Notes under the pieces: model-generated
The model's input: only the letters and a program-made list of their open reading frames with translations
What the model was told of the DNA's origin: nothing
Database searches by the model: none
Shown: piece by piece, positions 58,160-64,000 of the stretch
How positions within the stretch are numbered: the stretch's first letter is position 1
Layout: each line of letters begins with the position of its first letter
Assembly (NCBI RefSeq): GCF_022750545.1
Contig: NZ_PUIC01000013.1
Span: 1-64,000, forward strand
Origin: Caulobacter sp. CCUG 60055
GTDB taxonomy: Bacteria > Pseudomonadota > Alphaproteobacteria > Caulobacterales > Caulobacteraceae
Reading direction: 5' to 3'
Length of the DNA: 64,000 nucleotides
Translations under genes and position numbers: made by a program

Positions 58160-58393
58160 CATCATTCTAGTGGTGCGATTCGAGGGGTGCGCCTCTCCAG
58201 AGTTTTCGGCTGCGGCCCTCACCGGCGGCGGCCCTCCAGGGCGGAGAACAGGGTGTCGCGTTTTTCGGTTCGGCGGTCGGAAGGACCGCCCCCGCATCAG
58301 AGCGCAGCGGAGCCGCCCGGCTCCGCGTCCCCGATCTCTCCCGACATTTCCCAGTTTCCTCAAGGGCGGTCCATTGCGGACGCGCCCTTTTTT
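58160..58393 (+). ncRNA. Structured leader or small RNA candidate upstream of phoH
   Basis: The 312-base gap before phoH has no coding frame of note but contains three strong hairpins in order: GGCGGTC/GACCGCC (58272-58278, 58284-58290), GCGGAGCC/GGCTCCGC (58307-58314, 58319-58326) and the terminator at 58362-58393. A transcript starting near 58150-58200 would end at that terminator as a free RNA of about 200 bases, or read through into phoH. I do not recognise it as 6S, SRP or tmRNA. Confidence 0.35.
58362..58393 (+). terminator. Intrinsic terminator just before phoH
   Basis: AAGGGCGGTCC (58362-58372), loop ATTGC, then GGAC, a bulged G and CGCCCTT (58378-58389), followed by TTTT (58390-58393). 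It stands 21 bases before the phoH ATG and directly before the phoH Shine-Dalgarno, so it can either end an upstream RNA or attenuate phoH. Confidence 0.85.
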
Positions 58394-58414
58394 CTTGGTC
58401 CAACGGAGGGCTCC

Positions 58415-59179
58415 ATGACCAAGCGTGCTCTGAAGCGGATGGTGCGCGAAGGCGCGTTCGACGCCGGGCAGTTCGAGGACGCCAAAGTACGCCGCCTCCC
58501 GGTCGAACGCGGCTGGTCTCCGCTAGGGCATGGCGACAACGACGAGCGCGACCAGGCCTATCTGAAGACCATAAAACCCAAATCGCCCGGCCAGGCCGAA
58601 CTGCTGGACGCCATCGACACCCGCAACCTCGTGGTCGCCCTGGGTCCGGCCGGCACCGGCAAGACCTATCTGGCGGTGGCCAAGGCGGTCGAGGCGCTGG
58701 AGGCCGGCAAGGTCGGCCGCATCGTGCTGTCGCGGCCGGCGGTCGAGGCGGGCGAGTCGATCGGCTTCCTGCCCGGCGACATGGAGGACAAGCTGGCTCC
58801 CTATCTGCGGCCGCTCTACGACGCCCTGTCGGACCGGCTGTCGATGAAGCGGGTGCGGGCGCTGATGCAGGAAGGTGCCATCGAGATCGCCCCGGTGGGC
58901 TACATGCGCGGGCGCACGCTGAACAACGCCTTCATCGTCATCGACGAGGCGCAGAACTGCACCTACGTCCAGCTCAAGATGCTGCTGACGCGGCTGGGCT
59001 GGCACTCGACCATGGTGGTCACGGGCGACCCGAACCAGTCGGACCTGCTGCCCGGGGTCTCGGGCCTGAAGGACGTGGCCGACCGCCTGGAGCAGGTGAA
59101 CGACATCAGCGTCGTCCGCCTGGTCGAGCGCGACATCGTCCGCCACCCGCTGGTGGCCAGCATGCTCGGCGTGCTCTGA
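58415..59179 (+). CDS. PhoH family ATPase
   Basis: A 254-residue PhoH-type P-loop ATPase. After an N-terminal region of about 55 residues come Walker A in ALGPAGTGKTYLAVAKAVEA (77-84), a sensor region (IVLSRPAVEAGESIGFLPGD), Walker B in AFIVIDEAQNCTYVQLKMLL, and the sensor II-like VTGDPNQSDLLPG. This small PhoH form lacks the PIN or KH domain of other family members. It is linked to RNA metabolism in several bacteria. CGGAGGG precedes the ATG. A terminator hairpin lies directly upstream. Confidence 0.93.
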   Translation: MTKRALKRMVREGAFDAGQFEDAKVRRLPVERGWSPLGHGDNDERDQAYLKTIKPKSPGQAELLDAIDTRNLVVALGPAGTGKTYLAVAKAVEALEAGKVGRIVLSRPAVEAGESIGFLPGDMEDKLAPYLRPLYDALSDRLSMKRVRALMQEGAIEIAPVGYMRGRTLNNAFIVIDEAQNCTYVQLKMLLTRLGWHSTMVVTGDPNQSDLLPGVSGLKDVADRLEQVNDISVVRLVERDIVRHPLVASMLGVL

Positions 59180-59187
59180 GAACCGGC

Positions 59188-59207
59188 GAAGGCGGCTGGC
59201 CGCCTTC
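59188..59207. terminator. Hairpin between phoH and the serine hydrolase
   Basis: GAAGGCGGC (59188-59196) pairs with GCCGCCTTC (59199-59207), with a second strong hairpin GGGCCGGCCGC/GCGGCCGGCCC at 59225-59249. Neither is followed by a T run. They separate two convergent genes and may serve as a bidirectional Rho-assisted end. Confidence 0.4.
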
Positions 59208-59248
59208 GTCCCCGCCTTGACGAGGGGCCGGCCGCGACGCGGCCGGCC

Positions 59249-60658
59249 CTAGCTCTTCGGAGCCTGCGGCAGGCGTGGAAGGGCCTGGGCCGGCCCCTCG
59301 CCCCGGGCGAAGAAATCCAGGCGGACCACCGCGCCCGCGCCGTCGCGCACCGGCGCGAAATAGGACAGCTCGTCGGGCTCGAAATAGAGCCGGCCGTCGG
59401 CCCCGGCCTGGATCGGCGACGGCGTGCGGCTTCCGCGCTGGGCGAACAGGCGGCCGTCCTTGACCGAGAAGGTCCAGGCGGTGGTCTCGTCCAGGCGATA
59501 GCTTCCGGCCAGGGCCGCCAGGTCCGACGCCGACGGACGGCCGGGGACCACCTGGCCATAGGGACGGCCCAGGGCCGCCGCCGCCAGCCGCCGCCCCAGG
59601 GTCTGGGCGTCGAACTCGTCGTCATTGGCCAGCACCACGACGGTGACGTCCTGGCGCGGCAGATAGGCGATCATCGAGGCGAACCCGTCGATCTGGCCGG
59701 TATGGCCGACCATCGGCTCGCCGCGCACATGCCAGAGGAAGAGCCCGAAACCATAGCCGTAGGCGGCATTGAACCCGGGCAGACCCGCCGGCGGCGGCGC
59801 GGTCATCGCCTGGAACGAGGCCGGCGTCACGATCCGCCCCCGGGCCAGGGCCCGCATCCACAGCCGCAGGTCGTCGGCGGTCGACACCAGCCCGCCCGCC
59901 GCCGCCGGGATGGAGGCGCTGATATAGGCGGCGTTGCGCACCGCATGGGTCTGCGGATCGGTGGTGTAGCCGGCGACGCGGCCAGGGATGATCGGCGCGG
60001 CGGCGCCGTAGGCCGTATGCTTCAGGCCGAGCGGGTCGACCACCGTCGCCTTGACCGCCTCGTACCAGGGCCGGCCGGTGACCTTCTCGATCACCGCGCC
60101 CAGCAGCACGTAGCCGTCGTTGGAATAGGCGTACCGGCTTCCGGGCGCGAAGGTCGGCGACTTCTGGCGGAACTCGGCCAGCAGGGTGGCCGTGTCCACG
60201 TCGCGGCGCATGAACCCCGGCGGGGCGGCGTGCGGCTGCGTGGCGACGCCGGAGGTGTGGCTGAGCAGGTGGCGCAAGGTCACGCCCTCGGCCCCGGCGA
60301 TGTCGGGCAGATATTTGGGCAGCGGATCGTCGAGCGACAGCCGCCCGTCCTCGGCCAGCTTGACCACGGTGGCGGCGGTGAACGTCTTGGTCACCGAGGC
60401 GATGCGGAACACCTGGTCCGTCGCCAGCGGGACCGGCAGCTCCAGGTCGGCGCGGCCGAGCGCCTCGCGATAGACGACGTCGTCGCCCCTGGCGATCAGC
60501 ACCACCGCCCCGGGGCCGGCGGCGCTGGCCGTCCGGGCCAGGGCGTCATGGACGGCGGCGGCCATGGCCGGGTCGAGCCCCGGCGCGGCGCGGGCGACGG
60601 ACCACGGCTGGCCGGCCAGGGCCAGGACCGCCGCGAAAGCAAGGACGCGCCCGCGCAT
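59249..60658 (-). CDS. Class C beta-lactamase-like serine hydrolase
   Basis: A 469-residue exported hydrolase (signal peptide MRGRVLAFAAVLALAGQPWS). The serine-hydrolase triad is intact: SVTK (Ser88, Lys91), YSN in RYAYSNDGYVLLGAVIEKV, and HTG in VGHTGQIDGFASM. A C-terminal domain of about 110 residues follows (GSYRLDETTAWTFSV, PDELSYFAPVRDG), as in the Pab87/EstB-type DUF3471 peptidases. It could be a D-aminopeptidase or esterase. GGAGA seven bases before ATG 60658 fixes the start. It is the only active-site-complete beta-lactamase-like gene here. Confidence 0.93.
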   Translation of the reverse strand: MRGRVLAFAAVLALAGQPWSVARAAPGLDPAMAAAVHDALARTASAAGPGAVVLIARGDDVVYREALGRADLELPVPLATDQVFRIASVTKTFTAATVVKLAEDGRLSLDDPLPKYLPDIAGAEGVTLRHLLSHTSGVATQPHAAPPGFMRRDVDTATLLAEFRQKSPTFAPGSRYAYSNDGYVLLGAVIEKVTGRPWYEAVKATVVDPLGLKHTAYGAAAPIIPGRVAGYTTDPQTHAVRNAAYISASIPAAAGGLVSTADDLRLWMRALARGRIVTPASFQAMTAPPPAGLPGFNAAYGYGFGLFLWHVRGEPMVGHTGQIDGFASMIAYLPRQDVTVVVLANDDEFDAQTLGRRLAAAALGRPYGQVVPGRPSASDLAALAGSYRLDETTAWTFSVKDGRLFAQRGSRTPSPIQAGADGRLYFEPDELSYFAPVRDGAGAVVRLDFFARGEGPAQALPRLPQAPKS

Positions 60659-60907
60659 GTGCAAGTCTCCGCAGCGGCTGAGGATCGCGCGGATGCTCCT
60701 ATGAAACCGCCGACGCCTCCAGCCGTCCGACGGCGTGGGCGAGATTAAATATCCGACAGGATCGGGCGGCGGCGGCCGTCAAGGCCCCGCCGCGTTGGGG
60801 AAAAGGTGAAAAATCGCCGAAACGGCGACGATCGCCGCAACGTTGACGCTCAGGGAGCCCGCAACTAGGGTTCGCCGCCCCGGAACCTCTCGCATAGACG
60901 GCTCACC

Positions 60908-61390
60908 GTGGCCCTGGACGCCCCACAACCGGCGACGATCAACCGCGACGGCGTGCCCGTCGGGCGGGACGATTTCGACGCCCTGCGCGCGCTGATGCAA
61001 CGGTCGGTGCAGGCCTGGGGCGCTGGCGACGCCGAGGCCTACGCCGCCTGCTTCACCGAGGACGCCGACTACGTGGTGTTCGACGGCGCCCGGCTGCACG
61101 GCCGGGCCATCAACGCCGTCATGCATCACCGCGCCTTCGAGGGTCCGTTGAAGGGCTCGCGCCTGGAGGCGCAGCTGGAGAGCGTGCGCTTCCTGTCGCC
61201 GGAGGTGGCGCTGGTGCACAGCCGGGCCCAGTTGGTCCGCCGCGGCCGGCGGCGATCCGGGCAGATGTTCCGCCAGACCCTGGTCGCGGTATGTCGCGAC
61301 GGCGAGTGGGCCTACGCCGCCTTCCAGAACACCCGCATCATCGACCGGCCGATGTGGAAGGCGTGGCTGGCCTGGGCGCTCAATCTCTGA
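60908..61390 (+). CDS. SgcJ/EcaC-like SnoaL-fold protein
   Basis: A 160-residue NTF2/SnoaL-like protein of the SgcJ/EcaC type. The conserved helix and turn are in LMQRSVQAWGAGDAEAYAAC, FTEDADYVVFDGARLHGRAI and LVAVCRDGEWAYAAFQNTRI. The function is unknown; such proteins may bind or oxidise small molecules. The start is a GTG at 60908 with no Shine-Dalgarno, and TTGACGC (60843-60849) with a weak -10 lies upstream, consistent with near-leaderless translation. Its last 11 bases overlap the stop end of the convergent TetR gene. Confidence 0.8.
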   Translation: MALDAPQPATINRDGVPVGRDDFDALRALMQRSVQAWGAGDAEAYAACFTEDADYVVFDGARLHGRAINAVMHHRAFEGPLKGSRLEAQLESVRFLSPEVALVHSRAQLVRRGRRRSGQMFRQTLVAVCRDGEWAYAAFQNTRIIDRPMWKAWLAWALNL

Positions 61391-61997
61391 CCCGGACCGG
61401 ATCGACATAGGCGTCGATCAGCAGCGCCGCCTGCGCGGCGACGCCGCCGGCCGGACCGCCCGGCCCGAACAGCTGGCTCGACACATAGACGCCCTCGAGC
61501 AGCAGCAGCAGCCCGTCGGCCAGGGCGTCGGGCCGCGCAGCGCCCATCGCCCGCGCCATGTCGGCGAGCCGCGCGCGCAGCGCCTGCTTGTGCTCGGCCG
61601 AGACCTGGCGGGCGGGATGGTCGGCGCGGGGATACTCCACCGCCGCGTTGGTCAGGCCGCAGCCGCGATAGCCAGGTCGTTGCGACCGCTCGCCCAGCCC
61701 CTCGAAATAGGCCAGGACCTGGGCGCGGGGATCGCCCGGATGCGCCTCGCACACAGCGTCGAACAGGCCCCAGAAGTGCTCTTCCTCCTGCCGCAGATAG
61801 GCGACCGCCAGATCGTCCTTGGAGGCGAAGCTGCGATAGAGGCTCGGCTTGGTGACGCCGGCCCGGGTGACGATCTCGTCCACCCCCACGGCGCGGATGC
61901 CGTCGCGATAGAACAGGTCGCAGGCGGTGTCGAAGATCCGCTCGGCGGCGCGAGGCGGCCTGGCGACGGATTCCGGGTCCTTGTGATCGGCGGACAT
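61380..61997 (-). CDS. TetR family transcriptional regulator
   Basis: A 205-residue TetR regulator. The N-terminal helix-turn-helix is clear (AAERIFDTACDLFYRDGIRA; VDEIVTRAGVTKPSLYRSFA), followed by a ligand-binding domain with LSxF-type helices (EEEHFWGLFDAVCEAHPGDP; NAAVEYPRADHPAR). It is divergent from the MFS transporter gene with 69 bases between them, and the shared region holds an ACCGATCGGT dyad within a promoter, so it most likely represses the transporter and itself until a ligand binds. Confidence 0.92.
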   Translation of the reverse strand: MSADHKDPESVARPPRAAERIFDTACDLFYRDGIRAVGVDEIVTRAGVTKPSLYRSFASKDDLAVAYLRQEEEHFWGLFDAVCEAHPGDPRAQVLAYFEGLGERSQRPGYRGCGLTNAAVEYPRADHPARQVSAEHKQALRARLADMARAMGAARPDALADGLLLLLEGVYVSSQLFGPGGPAGGVAAQAALLIDAYVDPVRVRD

Positions 61998-62006
61998 GAT
62001 TGGCCC

Positions 62007-62036
62007 TTGACGATGTAACCGATCGGTACGTAGATC
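62007..62036 (+). promoter_or_regulatory. MFS promoter with TetR operator in the spacer
   Basis: TTGACG (62007-62012) and CGTAGATC (62029-62036) fit the Caulobacter housekeeping form with a 16-base gap. Between them lies a perfect palindrome, ACCGATCGGT (62018-62027), and a related ACCGGT occurs downstream at 62054-62059. Binding there would block polymerase. Confidence 0.6.
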
Positions 62037-62066
62037 GGGCGGAACGGGGACGTACCGGTTAGTCAC

Positions 62067-63341
62067 ATGATCATAGCGCTGCGCAGGGCCCTTGGCCAGA
62101 ACTACGCCTTCCTGGCGGCCGGCGCGGCCTTCCTCGCGCTGCTGGCCTCGGCGGCGGTCCGCTCGGCGCCCGGCGTGCTGATGCTGCCGCTGGAGCACGC
62201 CTTCGGCTGGGACCGGGGAACCATCTCGTTCGCGGCGGCGACCGGCATCCTGCTCTATGGCCTGACCGGCCCGTTCGCGGCGGCGCTGATGCAGTCGTTC
62301 GGCGTGCGGCGCACGGTGGCCCTGGCGCTGGGCCTGATGTCGCTGTCGGCGGCCCTCAGCGCCTTCATGACCCAACCCTGGCAGCTGGTCGCCACCTGGG
62401 GGGTGATGTCGGGCCTGGGCACTGGAGCGGTGGCGATGGTGTTCGCCGCCACCCTGGTCAACCGCTGGTTCGTCGCCCGGCGCGGCCTGATGAGCGGATT
62501 GCTGGCGGCCAGCACCGCGACCGGCACCCTGGTGTTCCTGCCGGTCCTGGCCGCCATCGCCCAGAACGGCGGCTGGCGGCCGGTGGTGTTGATCATCGCC
62601 GTCGCCGCCGGCGTCCTGGCGCCGCTGGTCGCCCTGCTGATCCCCGACAGCCCGGCCGAGATCGGCCTGCGCCCCTACGGCGCCGAGGCGGACGCGCCGC
62701 CCCCGCCGCCGGCCTCGGCCCGCAACGCCCTGGCCCTGGCCTTCGGGGCCCTGGGCCGCGCCCTGCCCTCGCCGACCTTCTGGATCCTGTTCGGCACCTT
62801 CTTCGTCTGCGGCCTGACCACCAACGGCCTGATCGGCGCGCACATGATCGCCTTCTGCTCCGACCACGGCCTGCCCGAGGTCAAGGCCGCCGGGGTGCTG
62901 GCGATGATGGGGCTGTTCGACCTCGTCGGCACCACCCTGTCGGGCTGGCTGACCGACCGCTACGACCCCAGGAAGCTGCTGTTCGTCTATTACCTGCTGC
63001 GGGGCCTGTCGCTGATCTGGCTGCCGTTCACCGACTTCTCGCTGCTGACCCTGACCATCTTCGCGGTGTTCTACGGCCTCGACTGGATCGCCACCGTCCC
63101 GCCGACCCTGCGCCTGACCACCGAGGCCTTCGGCGAGCGCGACGCCCCGGTGGTGTTCGGCTGGATCGCCGCGGGCCACCAGATCGGCGCTGCCACGGCG
63201 GCCATGACCGCCGGCCTGCTGCGGGTGGCGCAGGGACGCTACCTCGAGGCCTTCGTCATCGCCGGCGCCACCGGGATCGCCGCCGCCGCCGCCGCCCTGC
63301 TCGTCCGCCGCCGGGCCGCCGAAACGTTCCAGAGGGCTTGA
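62067..63341 (+). CDS. MFS transporter (monocarboxylate porter-like)
   Basis: A 424-residue major-facilitator protein with twelve hydrophobic helices and a Pro-rich central loop (about residues 211-217). Features include FGWDRGTISFAAATGILLYG and the loop motif DRYDPRKLLFVYYLLRGLSL, which suggest the monocarboxylate/oxalate-formate type. The substrate cannot be told from sequence. It is divergent from its presumed repressor, the TetR gene, and lies 72 bases before the OPT transporter gene, so the two may form one operon. Confidence 0.9.
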   Translation: MIIALRRALGQNYAFLAAGAAFLALLASAAVRSAPGVLMLPLEHAFGWDRGTISFAAATGILLYGLTGPFAAALMQSFGVRRTVALALGLMSLSAALSAFMTQPWQLVATWGVMSGLGTGAVAMVFAATLVNRWFVARRGLMSGLLAASTATGTLVFLPVLAAIAQNGGWRPVVLIIAVAAGVLAPLVALLIPDSPAEIGLRPYGAEADAPPPPPASARNALALAFGALGRALPSPTFWILFGTFFVCGLTTNGLIGAHMIAFCSDHGLPEVKAAGVLAMMGLFDLVGTTLSGWLTDRYDPRKLLFVYYLLRGLSLIWLPFTDFSLLTLTIFAVFYGLDWIATVPPTLRLTTEAFGERDAPVVFGWIAAGHQIGAATAAMTAGLLRVAQGRYLEAFVIAGATGIAAAAAALLVRRRAAETFQRA

Positions 63342-63413
63342 GCCGAAAGCTTAAAACTGGTCAGTGTCGGCGCCACGACGCCGCACGAGCGGCCCACCCC
63401 ATATGAGGCCGCC

Positions 63414-64000
63414 TTGACAGCGACTGCACTTCCCACCGCCGGCCGCGGGGTCGAACTGACTCTGCGCGGCCTGATCCTCGGCGCCCTGATCACGGTCCTG
63501 TTCACCGCCGCCAACGTCTATCTGGGCCTGAAGGTCGGCCTGACCTTCGCCTCCTCGATCCCCGCCGCCGTCATCTCGATGGCCGTCCTGCGCCTGTTCC
63601 GCAACGCGACCATCTACGAGAACAACATCGTCCAGACCGTCGCCTCAGCGGCGGGCACGCTGTCGTCGGTGATCTTCGTCCTGCCCGGCCTGGTGATGAT
63701 CGGCTGGTGGACAGGGTTTCCGTTCTGGCTGACGGCCGGGATCTGCGCCATCGGCGGGGTCCTGGGCGTCATGTACACCATCCCGCTGCGCCGGGCGCTG
63801 GTCACCAACTCCGACCTGCCCTATCCGGAAGGCGTCGCCGCCGCCGAGGTGCTCAAGGTCGGCGCCGGCTCGCGGGCCGACGCCGCCGAGGCCGCGGCCG
63901 ACGGCAAGGCCGGCCTGGCCGCCATCGTCATGGGCTCGCTGGCTTCGGCCGGCGTCGCCCTGCTGACCGCCTTCAAGGCGTTCGCCGGCGAGGTCACCGC
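63414..64000 (+). CDS. OPT family oligopeptide transporter (partial, cut by window end)
   Basis: The frame opens at a TTG start (63414) with GAGG six bases upstream and runs 195 codons to the end of the window without a stop. The first ATG upstream (63403) hits a stop four codons later. The encoded N terminus (TLRGLILGALITVLFTAANV, then YLGLKVGLTFASSIPAAVIS) and the segments ENNIVQTVASAAGTLSSVIF and LVTNSDLPYPEGVAAAEVLK are hallmarks of OPT oligopeptide/metal-siderophore transporters. The C-terminal two-thirds lie outside the window. Confidence 0.88.
   Translation, partial: MTATALPTAGRGVELTLRGLILGALITVLFTAANVYLGLKVGLTFASSIPAAVISMAVLRLFRNATIYENNIVQTVASAAGTLSSVIFVLPGLVMIGWWTGFPFWLTAGICAIGGVLGVMYTIPLRRALVTNSDLPYPEGVAAAEVLKVGAGSRADAAEAAADGKAGLAAIVMGSLASAGVALLTAFKAFAGEVT

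Noticed and set aside
58230-58393. 6S RNA or SRP RNA before phoH
   Set aside because: The conserved sequence blocks of these RNAs are absent and the hairpin order does not match either fold.

Overview
The window is about 64 kb of very GC-rich DNA (near 70 %). The coding content points to a Caulobacteraceae alphaproteobacterium (Caulobacter or Phenylobacterium type). The markers are the holdfast-anchor genes hfaA-hfaB-hfaD, a dnaG-rpoD pair whose primase has the degenerate zinc finger known from alphaproteobacteria, an ELM1-type protein behind greA, and several promoters resembling the Caulobacter housekeeping form (TTGACGS, spacer, GCTANAWC). I see no insertion sequence, prophage, CRISPR array, rRNA operon or plasmid function. 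The window looks like ordinary chromosome, cut at the right end inside an OPT transporter gene.

Layout. 0-9 kb: Rrf2 regulator, CBS protein, rhomboid protease, hfaABD, a Nudix hydrolase and an M16 peptidase ending in a bidirectional terminator. 9-15 kb: metabolic and accessory genes (PAS protein, aldo/keto reductase, GMC oxidoreductase, DUF998 protein, 2OG oxygenase), a methyltransferase remnant and a 76-residue flagellar rod/hook-like protein. 15-23 kb: rpoD and dnaG, an acyltransferase, an attenuator-controlled pair of small genes that includes an ACT-domain protein, an ECF41 sigma factor with its own promoter, and a HAD hydrolase. 24-34 kb: PLD-like protein, DUF1272 protein, an amidohydrolase with an altered metal site, carA, a patatin lipoprotein and carB. 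34-45 kb: a SEC-C gene that reads through only with three +1 frameshifts, a TonB receptor with a perfect upstream dyad, EamA transporter, greA, ELM1 protein, a three-gene ATGA-overlapped GNAT/glycosyltransferase/JmjC operon, fRMsr, and a UPF0016 manganese exporter behind a yybP-ykoY riboswitch. 45-53 kb: peptidase-like amidohydrolase, GNAT, an SDR/LysR divergent pair, a cheW-mcp pair, an AT-rich gap, a DUF3011 protein and a solute-binding protein. 53-64 kb: tRNA-Ile(CAT), two SIMPL proteins flanking a panD/OXA-like pair, crotonase, gamma-carbonic anhydrase-like protein, phoH behind a terminator, a class C serine hydrolase, a TetR/MFS divergent pair and the start of an OPT transporter.

How genes connect. 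hfaABD would build the outer-membrane anchor of the holdfast. carA and carB make carbamoyl phosphate for pyrimidine and arginine synthesis. dnaG and rpoD form the classic macromolecular-synthesis pair. cheW and the soluble receptor are a chemotaxis module. The most unusual signals are (1) the SEC-C gene on the minus strand at 33764-34012, which has a strong Shine-Dalgarno but is interrupted at three separate in-frame TTT-C sites, each repaired by the same +1 shift, (2) the ilv-like attenuator in front of two small genes with no biosynthetic enzyme, (3) an OXA-type beta-lactamase homologue that lacks its catalytic Ser and Lys and is translationally coupled to panD, and (4) a complete predicted ECF41 autoregulatory circuit. 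All calls come from reading the sequence and from knowledge of the families. No database search was run.
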